Source: Schizochytrium sp. CCTCC M209059 (taxonomy: Eukaryota > Sar > Bigyra > Thraustochytrida > Thraustochytriidae). Taken from it: a stretch of DNA of 64,000 bases. The notes under the pieces are model-generated. The model worked only from the letters and a program-made list of their open reading frames with translations. It was not told the origin of the DNA and searched no databases. How positions within the stretch are numbered: position 1 is the first letter of the stretch; each line of letters starts with the position of its first letter. A program made the position numbers and the translations under genes. The DNA lies in contig KN805396.1 of assembly GCA_000818945.1 (NCBI GenBank), positions 228,614-292,613 of the forward strand, read 5' to 3'. Of this stretch, positions 1-10,277 are shown in pieces.

Positions 1-969
1 TTGAGTTTAGCGAGCGACTTGTAGTGGGGCAAACTCTCGACGCCCGGCCAGCTATCGTTCGTGGGCACGCCAAAGACGCCAAAGACTTGTTTGCACTGGT
101 CAGACTCAAAGTGCACTGTTTTTTCTTCATTTTGTCGGCCTGCAAAGAGCGCGGGCGGCGCGTTCCGTGAATGCGCAATGAGCAGCTCAGCGAAAATGCA
201 CCCCAGAGACCAAATGTCCACAGCAGTGGTGTAGTGTTTGGCGCCAAGTAGCAGCTCTGGAGAGCGGTACCATAGTGTAACGACTGTTTTATCGACCTTG
301 CCGAGAGGGCACGGCGGACTGCGAAAGATCCGCGCAAGGCCCAAGTCTGCAAGCTGCAGGGTCCCTCGCTTTTTGCCATCGCCAATGATGAGAATATTTT
401 GCGGCTTGAGGTCGCGGTGAAGCACCCAATTGCGGTGCATGTACTCGAGTCCGCGGAGCATCTGGTACATCATGGCCTTGCACATGTAATCCGAGATCTT
501 TTCCCCAATTTTGCGATGCTGGCGAAGGACACTGTCGAGTGTCCAGGCGGCAAAGTCCATGACGAGGGCAACATCGCGCTCCTTGGGGTCAATAACTACG
601 TCTGTGAGCTGCACAATGTTCTCGTGGTTGAGTTCGCGGAGGAGCTTGATCTCGCGCAGGGTACTGATGGACGTCACGGAGGGCCGTTCCATTTCGTCGT
701 TGGATCGCTTGATCATTTTGATGGCGTACACTGTGTCATCTTCGTCTTGCGATTGTGATTTCCACTTTTTCGCCTTGTAACTGTCGTTCATTGTGTGGAT
801 GCGCGTGATGCGAGATACGTCAGTCAAGTCAAACTTTCTTCGGCTTCGACCGGACGTCCGTCCACCTTATTTATTGCACTCCTTTTTCTCTTTCGACTTA
901 CACGCGCCCGTAGGTACCCTCGCCGATCTCGCCCTCGAGCTCGTACCGCGCCAGCAGCTCGGGGCTCAT
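1..969 (-). CDS. CDK8: CDK8/CDKE-type Mediator cyclin-dependent kinase, 5' part, one intron
   Basis: Serine/threonine kinase of the Mediator kinase module; partial, running off the left edge. Exon 1 is 969-902 and exon 2 starts at 780; the 121-nt intron (901-781) begins GTAAGT, ends ACAG and splits the Val codon of the P-loop. Spliced, the protein reads MSPELLARYELEGEIGEGTY at the start, with P-loop GEGTYGRV (residues 16-23), catalytic Lys44, HRD 144-146, DLG 168-170 and LWYRSPE 192-198. Two features point to CDK8/CDK19 rather than a cell-cycle CDK: an SMSACRE-like helix variant (SISTLRE) and Asp186 where cell-cycle CDKs have the activating T-loop threonine. The DLG, RGTLQLADLGLARIF and LLGAKHYTTAVDIW segments also follow CDK8. 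The ATG at 969 lies 15 residues before the P-loop, as expected. The C-terminal third is outside the window. Confidence 0.88.
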
Positions 970-2251
<1,282 letters not shown>

Positions 2252-3223
2252 ATGGAGAGCTTGGGCGAGGCCTGCGCCGGAGGCGCCGCCGGTGTCTTCG
2301 CGACGGCGAGCATGTACCCGTTGGTGGTGGTCAAGACGCGTCTGCAGGCGCAGCGCAAGCAGGAGCAAAAGGGCGCCGCGGCGGAAAAGACCGTCGCGGG
2401 CGGAAACAAGGAGCACTACGATGGACCGCTTGACTGTTTGCGGAAAATTGCCGCACACGAGGGGCTGGCAGGGTTCTTGTCCGGCATGGCGAGCTCGCTG
2501 CCCCGCGCGTTCCTGACCAACTTTATCTTTTACTTCTTTTACGCATACCTCAAGCCTTTTTTTCAAAAGATGAAAAATCATGTCGCGGGTAACATGGCCC
2601 ACGGGATCCTTGCCGGCATCGGCGTGCAGCTTGTCATGGTGCCCTACGAGATGGTAAACGTCAAGGTCATCACGGACAAAACGGGCAAGGCAACCTTTTT
2701 CGACACTTTTGCCAGGTTGCTGCGTACCGAGGGTCCGCTCGGATTCTACAAGGGCATCGTTCCAGCAATCATCCTCACGCTCAATCCGGGTATCACCAAC
2801 GTAGTCCGCCACTACGTGACTCCGTCCGGGGCCAAGGCGAGTGCGTCCAAGAACTTTTGGTCAGGGGCTTTGAGCAAGGCTGTCGCTTCGCTCACAACAT
2901 ATCCGTATGTGGTGGCCAAGGTGCAAATGTTTACACATGAGAAAAAGAACAAAAAGCGCGACGACAACAAAGTTCAAGTTGAAAAGGGGGGAAATGTTGG
3001 CGGTGAGGACAAAGGCCAAGATGGTCAAGAGCATCACGAGGAGAAACTCACGACTGCTGGGGTGCTGGGCCGTATCATTCGCGAGGAGGGCCTTGCTGGA
3101 ATTTACAAGGGATGTGAGATGCAGGTGGGCACGGCCATCCTCAAAGAAGCCATTCTGAACATGACGCGTCATCAGATCGAGCGCTTCATCATGAGCCTTT
3201 TCGTGACTCAGGCAGCCCAGTAG
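2252..3223 (+). CDS. SLC25-family (mitochondrial/peroxisomal) solute carrier
   Basis: Membrane carrier of 323 residues, the normal family size, with the threefold repeat architecture. The odd-helix signatures are visible as MYPLVVVKTRLQ (about residues 20-32), VPYEMVNVKV in the second repeat (degenerate) and TYPYVVAKVQM in the third. Each is followed by the usual matrix-loop segment, for example EGLAGFLSG, EGPLGFYKG and EGLAGIYKG. A charged hydrophilic insert rich in Lys, Asp and Gln follows the third signature (about residues 230-265). The NPGITNVVRHY segment recalls NPAIQF of peroxisomal adenine-nucleotide carriers (SLC25A17/PMP34, plant PXN), so a peroxisomal nucleotide or cofactor carrier is the best guess; the substrate is not certain. 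The ATG at 2252 begins directly before the first helix. Confidence 0.85.
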   Translation: MESLGEACAGGAAGVFATASMYPLVVVKTRLQAQRKQEQKGAAAEKTVAGGNKEHYDGPLDCLRKIAAHEGLAGFLSGMASSLPRAFLTNFIFYFFYAYLKPFFQKMKNHVAGNMAHGILAGIGVQLVMVPYEMVNVKVITDKTGKATFFDTFARLLRTEGPLGFYKGIVPAIILTLNPGITNVVRHYVTPSGAKASASKNFWSGALSKAVASLTTYPYVVAKVQMFTHEKKNKKRDDNKVQVEKGGNVGGEDKGQDGQEHHEEKLTTAGVLGRIIREEGLAGIYKGCEMQVGTAILKEAILNMTRHQIERFIMSLFVTQAAQ

Positions 3224-3563
3224 TCAAGACCATGTGTTACTGCGCACGAGGGTTTTTGCCCTTTGTTGTAGAAGTCTCTCTGTTCCGACCGCCCAATTCC
3301 CGCCTTCTCTCTTCCCCAAGAAACTCGCGAGGACTGTGCCCATCAATTGTAGAAGTCTGTCTGTTTCGACGCCCCTATTGCCATCTTTTTTACAATATCA
3401 CTCATGTAAAGCTTCAAGAAAATATCGAAAGTAGAATCGAGTTGCAAAGTAATGAAGATTATGGTACGGGCCTCCTGCCCGAGTACATTGCGGACGGCAC
3501 TTTTGCATTCTCTTGTGATTTGATCTAGGCCTACTACGAATTTAAAAACTTGCCTCGGCGCAT
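3224..3563. other. Convergent 3' region of carrier and RidA genes
   Basis: About 340 bp between two stop codons. It contains a roughly 30-bp motif occurring twice around 3266-3285 and 3348-3370 (TTGTAGAAGTCT followed by CTGTTycGAC), a small imperfect direct repeat. No coding signal was seen. Confidence 0.5.
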
Positions 3564-4049
3564 TTAGTTCTCAAGCGCAATGGCCTCAATCTCGACGCGA
3601 GCGCTAACAGGCAAAGTCTTGACAGCAAAGGCTGCGCGCGCGGGCTTGTGGTCGCCAAACGCCTCCGCGTAGACCTCGTTCATCGCAGCGTAGTCGGCAA
3701 TGTCGACGAGGAGAACCGTCGTCTTGAGCACGCGGTCCATCGAAGATCCTGCTGCCTCCAGAATAGCCTTGACGTTCGAGAGCGCGCGACGCGCCTGCGA
3801 GGCCGCGTCTTCGCCGTCGAGCTTCTTGGTCCCCGGCACGAATCCGACCTGTCCGGACACGTAGATGGTGCCCTTGCCGTCCTTGGTGGCCTGCACGTAG
3901 GGGCCCACGGCGGCCGGGGCCTTGTCCGTGGCCACCGCGCGCACGCCCACCGAGGAGCGTGCCTGGAGAAACGCGAGCGCCGCCACGCCCAGGGCTGCGG
4001 CCGCCGCGGCCAGCGCCACGGCGCTCATGTTGCTCTCGGAGACGGACAT
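3564..4049 (-). CDS. RidA/YjgF/UK114-family enamine/imine deaminase, membrane-anchored or organellar
   Basis: Protein of 161 residues. Residues about 9-30 are an Ala/Leu-rich hydrophobic stretch (targeting signal or anchor), and residues 33-161 form a complete RidA domain. Diagnostic parts are APAAVGPYVQA near the start of the fold, YVSGQVGFVPGT, and the C-terminal KPARAAFAVKTLP with VSARVEIEAIA, which carries the conserved active-site arginine and the closing strand. Family members hydrolyse reactive 2-iminobutanoate/2-iminopropanoate produced by PLP enzymes, forming trimers; many eukaryotic ones are mitochondrial. The N-terminal hydrophobic segment is longer than in cytosolic homologues and may send it to an organelle. 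Confidence 0.88.
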   Translation of the reverse strand: MSVSESNMSAVALAAAAAALGVAALAFLQARSSVGVRAVATDKAPAAVGPYVQATKDGKGTIYVSGQVGFVPGTKKLDGEDAASQARRALSNVKAILEAAGSSMDRVLKTTVLLVDIADYAAMNEVYAEAFGDHKPARAAFAVKTLPVSARVEIEAIALEN

Positions 4050-5110
4050 GCTCTTGCTCTTCTTGCTCTTTTCGGTCTTGGTCTTGGCTTGCCCGAGTCT
4101 GGTCGATGATATGCGAATTTGCGTCTTCTTGTGCTTGGTCTCAAAGATGCGGATTTGCTGCCACTGCCGCTCGAGCTCGGGCCTGTTGCCGCAACGAGGC
4201 GCTTATGTCTATCTGTGTAGTGTGCAAGCGATCTGCCACCCATGCATGCATGTGCTATACTATCTATAGCATCTTATGCCGTGCATGCCGTGCATGTTGC
4301 AGTCGAGGCCGCGGGGCACATTGGCATCACAGCGCGGGCTCACAAAAGAGTCCCTTTAGTAGGATGCCACGCCCCTTGCCATGAGGTTGTTTATTGGGAT
4401 GCCGCCCTTGCCACGATAAACGCGAGCCAGCAGAGGACTCGGGCTCGAGCGCCTTCTCAGCCGAGCCCAGGCACCGGCGCGGGCCATCGTCTTCTTCGCG
4501 CCTCCGCGTCGGCGAAAGCGCAGCGCGGCGAGACGAGGGGCTGGTTCACGCGCGCTCCGGTCCCTCGTCGATCGATGTGCACTGCATGCAAGCCACGCCG
4601 AGAGCGCGAGGGTCGTCGCGGGAGCACGTGCAGCGAGGGGGGCACGCCGAGGCGGTCTGCCAGTGCAGCTGCTCGGTCGCGGAGACGAGGAATGGAGAAC
4701 AACACGGGACGTGCAAGCAGCCGAGCCACAAGATGACGAGGACGAAGACGAGGACGATGGAGGATGATGTTGACGATGAATGATGATGACGATGAGATGA
4801 CGATGAAGAACAGCGTGAGCAAAAAGAGGTTGCAGAGCAACAACGGAGGCCTCGCCCACGAGCGTGGCAGCTGCTCGGTCGCGGAGACGAGGAATAGAGA
4901 ACGAAACGGGACGTGCAAGCAGCCGAGCAACAAGATGACGAGGATAATGGAGGAGGAGGATGTTGATGATGATGAATGACTATGAAGAACAACGTGAGCA
5001 AAAAGAGGTTGCAGAGCAACAACGAAGGCCTCGCCCACGAGCGTGGCAGGAGCGGCAGACGGCGGCGGGAGACGCGAGGGAGACGCCGCGGGCAGGGGCT
5101 GGGTCAGAGG
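4050..5110. other. Intergenic region with short tandem duplication upstream of PUB gene
   Basis: Divergent spacer between the RidA and PUB-domain genes. Its right half (4666-5048) is the imperfect direct duplication listed separately. GATGAC-type triplet runs occur at 4735-4800 and 4935-4980. Several frames stay open on both strands because of the repeated AAC/GAG/GAC triplets, but none shows a domain. Confidence 0.5.
4666..5048. repeat. Imperfect tandem duplication, about 1.9 copies of a 180-200 bp unit
   Basis: CAGCTGCTCGGTCGCGGAGA occurs at 4666 and again at 4868 (202 bp apart). GTGAGCAAAAAGAGGTTGCA occurs in both halves about 179 bp apart (GATGAAGAAC at 4802-4811 and TATGAAGAAC at 4981-4990 lead into it). 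The change in spacing shows a roughly 23-bp deletion in the second unit. The copies have diverged by scattered substitutions. The right copy runs into the 5' end of the PUB-domain gene. Confidence 0.85.
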
Positions 5111-6133
5111 ATGACGGAGCTTTCGCGCACGGAAAAGGCCCTCGGTGCGCTTGCGGACGAGCTCGGCACCGTGGAGGAGAGGGTCGCCGCGCGCAAGGAC
5201 CTTAGCGCCGACGCGCGGGACGTTCACGAAGAGCTCGAGGCAAGCGCAGCAGACGAAAAGGCGGTCCAAAACGCCCACGAGACCCTCGCCGGCGCGCTCG
5301 CTGATACCGTGACCAAGTTCGCCAAGCGCAGCGTTGAAAAAGATCCCGTCTCTGGCGAGTACAAGTACGGCGACAGGTACAGGGCGCGCGCGACCAAGGT
5401 TGCACAGCAGCGTGAGGACCTCCTGGAGCTCACATTGGCGCTCCTCGAGCAGCTCAGTGGGGCCTCTGCAGCGCAAGAAGCCCGAGAGCTTGAGGCTGAA
5501 CGCAAAAGGCAACTCGAGCTCGCCGCGCAGGAAGAGGCCGAAGAGGCGCGTCGCAAACAAGAGGCCGAAGAAGCCGCTCTTGCGGCCGAGCAGGAGGCTC
5601 GCGAACAAGAGGAAGCACGCCAGCGTCGCCTTGAGGACGCCGCAGACCGAGTTGTGGCTGCCCAACGCACCGAGGAAGATGTTGTCTACGCACGCGACAG
5701 GCCAGTTGTCGATGCCTTTATGAACTCGCGCAGTGTCGGTATGGATGCTGTGGAAGAGGCTGTCGAACTAATTACTACCTTTGCTGGTGCAGATGCGAGT
5801 GCACGTCGTCGGGCGCAAAACGCGCTTCATCACCTGCGTGCTCTGTTTGCGCGCATTGTGGCACACCCCGAGAGCGAGGCAGTTCGTACGATCAACGCGA
5901 TGAATGCCAAATTTCGCGCTGACATTGCCGACGTTCCAGGTTGTCGCGAGTTTCTTGCCGCCGCAGGCTTCAAGCTTGTATTGCGTATCGAGCATGACGA
6001 AGAGGGCGTCGAGACGCGTACTGTGTTTTACATTTCTGAGGAACCAGACCTCGCAACGCAAATGGACGCCTGGTCCGCTTGGTTCGACCTGCAAAAAGCC
6101 GTCGCAGATCTTCTTGAACACGCTTCTGTATAA
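5111..6133 (+). CDS. PUB/PUG-domain coiled-coil protein (possible p97/VCP adaptor)
   Basis: 340 residues from the ATG at 5111. An in-frame ATG at 4976 would add 45 basic residues encoded by the upstream duplicated repeat, so the later start is preferred. The middle (about residues 135-200) is a strongly charged E/A/R coiled coil. The C-terminal part (about 238-335) resembles a PUB domain: helical NALHHLRALFARIVAHP, then VRTINAMNAKF, and a VPGCREFLAAAGFKLV segment matching the family's conserved turn and strand, ending with QKAVADLL. PUB domains bind the C-terminus of the AAA ATPase p97/VCP in ER-associated degradation and deglycosylation (PNGase, UBXN6, HOIP). The specific orthologue is not clear; no UBX, UBA or transglutaminase domain is present. 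Confidence 0.72.
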   Translation: MTELSRTEKALGALADELGTVEERVAARKDLSADARDVHEELEASAADEKAVQNAHETLAGALADTVTKFAKRSVEKDPVSGEYKYGDRYRARATKVAQQREDLLELTLALLEQLSGASAAQEARELEAERKRQLELAAQEEAEEARRKQEAEEAALAAEQEAREQEEARQRRLEDAADRVVAAQRTEEDVVYARDRPVVDAFMNSRSVGMDAVEEAVELITTFAGADASARRRAQNALHHLRALFARIVAHPESEAVRTINAMNAKFRADIADVPGCREFLAAAGFKLVLRIEHDEEGVETRTVFYISEEPDLATQMDAWSAWFDLQKAVADLLEHASV

Positions 6134-6604
6134 GTCTATAAGATAAATTGCTTGTAAGAAGGGACAAATTAAGCACCCAACCGAGAATTTTGCCTTGAAT
6201 TTTGCTCAAAGGCTTTCTTTTGTTCCGTCTCTTCAAGTCTTGTCTTGTCTCTTCCGCTTGTCGTTTTAAATTTTGCCTCACTCCTTTCCATCCTTTTTCT
6301 GTCTTAGCATCATCGCACATTTGCGACCTCCCTGACCCTTCGATGACCTTCGTTTCCACGGGCCATCTCATCAACCCCACGAGGCCATCTCGCGTTCCCA
6401 TCCTGTTATTACAATGTGCGATCGTCCTCAGTGTGACAGTTAGGTCCTCGGCTGCTCAGCTTGTGAGCACTTAAGAATCGCGTGCACCACGCCACGCTCG
6501 CTGCCGGGCGCGCCCAGCGCCAGACCATTTCCCCTTCCGGCGAGGGCCACGGCGCCCCGCCCGAATGCGCGCACGAGCCTTCGATTACGCCTCCCAGCGC
6601 AACA
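6134..6604. other. Spacer upstream of MORN/C1 gene
   Basis: Pyrimidine-rich plus strand (6210-6300, repeated CTTTTC/GTCTCTTC). The reading frame of the next gene is open back to 6482 but has no ATG before 6605, so 6482-6604 is probably 5' UTR. Confidence 0.5.
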
Positions 6605-9103
6605 ATGATGGAAACGTCGTCGAAAGTGATGGCGGCAAACATGGCCTTGGACGCGGAGATCGCGGTCGTCGGTCTTCGCGGCGAAGTATGGCTCGCAGAG
6701 CGGCTGTCCAGGGGCGACGAGAGCGGTGGGGAAAGCGAAAGAGCCCAGAACCCAAGGTTCCGCCGACGACTCATTGGTGACTTCGAGCTGCCGAGCGCCA
6801 ACATTCCTATGCACGTGGAAATCGTCATGGTCGACGGCGAGACATTTGTCCTTGCGGGCGTCCTGAGACAGACACAGCGGGCTCTCAAGCTCTGGCACCT
6901 CGCTAAGACAACGAATGTAACCTCAGGAACCTCTACCGACGATAGTCAGCAGAATGGTTGCACACCTCGTGAGATTGAGCTTGAAAAACCTCGAGACGGC
7001 AAGCTTCGCGGTTTCGGATGCGTCATGCCGCTGCCTGTCACCTTGAACGCAGATGTCAAGTCCAAAACATATAAACTTCGTCTAGGATGCGGCCTAGGAA
7101 TCGGCAAGGCTCATATCTGGGACCTAGAAATTGATCTGGCGCAGCACTCTGCAAACCAACGACACATAGGCTCAGTAATGGGACGCCGAAATTCAATCAG
7201 CGCCATGTGCTTTGCAGCGCGCAAACTTGTCACCGTTGCTGCACTTGACGAGCTCATTCAAGTATGGTCGATCGTAGAGCTTTACGAGCAACACGATGCG
7301 AACAAGGCCAACGAAACTAACGGCGGTTCTGCTGCTCCACCTCAAGGATTTAACGCTTCCTCCAAGCTTGGAGCGGTGCATAGCGTTGAAGAACTTGCGC
7401 GACTGATGCCAAATGATGCCCTGGCTCGCTTGCGGGCGGAACACGCAAATTTCAATCAGGTGCAAGCCAAGGGCTTCGCCGAAGAGCTCGCTGCGCTGCC
7501 ACCTTGCGCGCAGAGACCCCTCTGGCTGCTGGCGATTCCGACGGGGGTCGATCTCGAGCCAGAAAAGAAACACGGAACGAAATCCACGGACGAGGCCACA
7601 GTGCCAACCTCTGATTTTGTCAATCTTATCGCTCGGCTCGGCGACTACGAAGGCGACCTTGATGCTGAATGGTTCCCACACGGTTTTGGCTCGCAGTCTG
7701 TGTCATCATCTCGCGACCGAGTTCTTTCGTACCAGGGCGACTGGGTGCATGGCCGCCGCGAAGGGCAAGGCCAGCTTCGCGATGAGTCGACAGGACAAGT
7801 CATTTACAAAGGTCAGTGGCATTGTGATCGCAAGCATGGCAATGGTCACGAGATTCGTTGCGGCGAGGAGTACACGGGGAGATTCTGTAAAGACCAACGG
7901 CACGGTTTCGGCACAATGCGCTTCACCAAGTCGCAACGGTCGACAGGTGATGGTGCGGGAAAATCCAAGGTGCGTGGCCGTGTCGACGCAGCCTCTACTG
8001 CGGGTCGCAGCGTCCACAGTCGTGAAGCAGGCGAAATGTATGCTGGATTCTGGCGCGAAGGAAAAATGCACGGCATTGGTCGCTGGGTATTCCCCGCGCG
8101 ATGCAAATCGCTCAATGCAGCCTCCCCCGACGCGCTTTTGCCTCTGGGTAAGATTCGATGCACCGTTGCTCACAATGATGGAAATCTGTTGCGCGAGTTC
8201 CTCTTTGTACGTGACGATGGCCAAGTCCTTGCGCACGACGATCGAGCCCTCTTGGAATGCGGCACGTCTATTTCACGGAATGCTGCCTTTTCGCTGCCGG
8301 GGGCCTATGCTTTGAATGCAGACGGTAATTGGCAGTCTTGCGACATTTGCTGGGCGTGCACGTCCAAGCTTCGCGACAGGGGGCTCCAATGTCCTTCATG
8401 CCGCTTTCGGATTCATGAGAAGGCAGCATGCTGTTCACTAAGTACTCATTGTGGGCCTGGTCAGAACTCAGTGCCGAGCTGCCCTTTTCCTTCTTGTCAG
8501 GGCAAGGCTCTCGAGCCAGTGACGGAGGAAAGCGTGCGAGGTCCGTGGACATTTACAAACGTTGTTCAGAAATCGCAGTCGATCTTAGGAGGAGGAAGTA
8601 AACGGTCGAAAACAACTCCTAGCATGCTAGATACGACTTCTTCGACTCGAAGTGAAGTCCCAGCCTCAACGCCGGACGCAAGCTCCACCAAACGAGGTCT
8701 GCAACATCGAAAGCGCGCCACACCGGAACCTGTGATGGATCCAGAACGGCAAAATGGAGCGTCCTTGGCGCGTAAACTGGCGCGACGCCTGAAAAAGGGC
8801 CGCATGCAGTTGCACACAAACTATTTGAAAGCCACACTTGGTGAACATCGTCGCTCCGAGGTTCAGCAGCGTAAACAATGGAGCGCGCAATATCGAGAAA
8901 AGCAGGCGCATCTGGACGACCTCGGGCGTCGGCTCGATAGCGAGCAGAGTGCTCACCAGGCTTCACAATTACAGCTTAACAGGCTCAATGGCCGCGATCT
9001 CAAGGCGATGCGACTCAGCGAGCTCACGAGTCTGCAAGATGCCGTTGAGGAGGCCTTGCAGAATTGTCGCCTCGCAATTGAGGCTTCATCCGCAGGAACA
9101 TAA
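6605..9103 (+). CDS. MORN-repeat protein with C1-like zinc module and C-terminal coiled coil
   Basis: 832 residues from the ATG at 6605. The first 250 residues contain WD-like pieces (AHIWDLEID, DELIQVWSIVEL), suggesting a degenerate beta-propeller. Residues about 374-495 hold MORN repeats, recognisable by YQGDWVHGRREGQGQL, YKGQWHCDRKHGNGHEI, YTGRFCKDQRHGFGTM and YAGFWREGKMHGIGRWVF. Residues about 578-617 have the spacing CxxC...CxxCxxxxHxxxxC...C, a C1 (diacylglycerol/phorbol-type) zinc finger that lacks an obvious first histidine. Residues about 730-828 are coiled coil. MORN repeats typically bind membranes or organise cortical structures in protists, and C1 domains bind lipid or protein partners. 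The combination suggests a membrane-associated scaffold; no catalytic domain is visible. Confidence 0.75.
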   Translation: MMETSSKVMAANMALDAEIAVVGLRGEVWLAERLSRGDESGGESERAQNPRFRRRLIGDFELPSANIPMHVEIVMVDGETFVLAGVLRQTQRALKLWHLAKTTNVTSGTSTDDSQQNGCTPREIELEKPRDGKLRGFGCVMPLPVTLNADVKSKTYKLRLGCGLGIGKAHIWDLEIDLAQHSANQRHIGSVMGRRNSISAMCFAARKLVTVAALDELIQVWSIVELYEQHDANKANETNGGSAAPPQGFNASSKLGAVHSVEELARLMPNDALARLRAEHANFNQVQAKGFAEELAALPPCAQRPLWLLAIPTGVDLEPEKKHGTKSTDEATVPTSDFVNLIARLGDYEGDLDAEWFPHGFGSQSVSSSRDRVLSYQGDWVHGRREGQGQLRDESTGQVIYKGQWHCDRKHGNGHEIRCGEEYTGRFCKDQRHGFGTMRFTKSQRSTGDGAGKSKVRGRVDAASTAGRSVHSREAGEMYAGFWREGKMHGIGRWVFPARCKSLNAASPDALLPLGKIRCTVAHNDGNLLREFLFVRDDGQVLAHDDRALLECGTSISRNAAFSLPGAYALNADGNWQSCDICWACTSKLRDRGLQCPSCRFRIHEKAACCSLSTHCGPGQNSVPSCPFPSCQGKALEPVTEESVRGPWTFTNVVQKSQSILGGGSKRSKTTPSMLDTTSSTRSEVPASTPDASSTKRGLQHRKRATPEPVMDPERQNGASLARKLARRLKKGRMQLHTNYLKATLGEHRRSEVQQRKQWSAQYREKQAHLDDLGRRLDSEQSAHQASQLQLNRLNGRDLKAMRLSELTSLQDAVEEALQNCRLAIEASSAGT

Positions 9104-9386
9104 TTTAGTCTTGTATTTCATAATGCTCACGATTCTTGTCTCCTTTCTATCATGTGCTCATCAACAATCCGGATTTAGGCATTGGGCCTAGCGCTTGAAC
9201 TTAGCTTTAAGACAAGGTACACCAGGAACCTTTTTGCCCCATGACAGACACTCAGGCTGCCGCGGCGGCGCCGCTAACAATCGTTGGCCCTTTTTATTTC
9301 TTGGTCCTTTTCTTGCGGGGGGCGATCAGCTCTGTCAGTCACAGTCGCAGGGCGAGCAAATCGCGTTTTGCTGCTGTTGCGTGAGG

Positions 9387-10061
9387 ATGGCAAGCGGCGC
9401 CGAAGGCACGTGGGTGGACCACTATGCGACGCTGGGCCTGACGGTGGCAGCCGCGACGGCCACGGCAGAGAGCCAAGTCGACGGTGGCGATGAAGCTACC
9501 CTGCCCTCGAGGCGCGAGATCAGCAAGGCCTTCCGTCGGCTGGCCCTGGCGCTGCACCCAGACAAGCAGCCCGCGGGCTTGAGCGAGGCGGACCGGAAGG
9601 CAGTGGCAGCAAAGTTTGAGGCTGTCTCACTTGCGAACGAGGTGCTTCAGAATGACGAACTCCGCGAAGCATACGATGTTCAATACAGGGCGCGAATGAA
9701 GGAAGCCTTGCGGCGCCAAAAGCTCGACGCCAAATCTCGCGCAATGGAGCTCGACCTGGTCGCTAGGGAGCGAGCTGCGCGCGAAGGCGAAAAACAGGCT
9801 CGCGCTGCGCATGACGCCGCACTGCAGACAGCTCAATGGATTCAGTCCGAGGACGCAGCATTCAAGCGCAAGACCTTGGACGCTCTGGCCCAGACTTCAA
9901 GGTCAGCTCACGACCCGATGCCCTTGCATTCCTCTTCCTCCTCTTCCTCGTCGCGTCACGCCTCGACCCTGAGCGCAGCGTCAAAGAAGGAGGTTGATCA
10001 TTACGCCAAGATTTTTAGAACGTACGAGGATGAAATCCTTAGTGCGCTCGAGGCAGCATGA
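9387..10061 (+). CDS. DNAJC17: J-domain protein, DNAJC17/Cwc23-like
   Basis: 224 residues from the ATG at 9387; the frame is open upstream but without ATG. The N-terminal J domain begins WVDHYATLGL, has an extra roughly 20-residue insert between the first two helices, then ISKAFRRLALALHPDKQP with the HPD triad that stimulates Hsp70, and ends LREAYDVQYRAR. The basic helix immediately after it (RRQKLDAKSRAMELDLVARERAAR) resembles the post-J segment of DNAJC17 and yeast Cwc23, which act with the spliceosome. A Ser run follows near residue 185. The RNA-recognition motif of animal DNAJC17 is not visible, so the protein is shorter than the animal form. The assignment rests on the J domain plus the following helix. 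Confidence 0.68.
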   Translation: MASGAEGTWVDHYATLGLTVAAATATAESQVDGGDEATLPSRREISKAFRRLALALHPDKQPAGLSEADRKAVAAKFEAVSLANEVLQNDELREAYDVQYRARMKEALRRQKLDAKSRAMELDLVARERAAREGEKQARAAHDAALQTAQWIQSEDAAFKRKTLDALAQTSRSAHDPMPLHSSSSSSSSRHASTLSAASKKEVDHYAKIFRTYEDEILSALEAA

Positions 10062-10277
10062 ACAAGTGAAAGAGTAGTGGAGAGCTCACTGGAATAGCTG
10101 TGCTGTGAGAAGCAAGGCACGATGCGAGAAAAGGATGCACAGGTTCATACAAGATTTTCTTCCAGCAATATTTAAGAAGAAAAAAGGTACTAGGACCTAG
10201 GCCTTCTTGGCCAGGCCATTCCAGTCGACCGGTCTGTCATTCATAGGCTTCACACGTAGGATCATGGTTCGAAACGC

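Noticed and set aside
4457..5665. 402-codon minus-strand frame opposite the PUB gene
   Set aside because: Antisense shadow of the coiled coil and of the upstream duplication; the plus strand has a recognisable domain.
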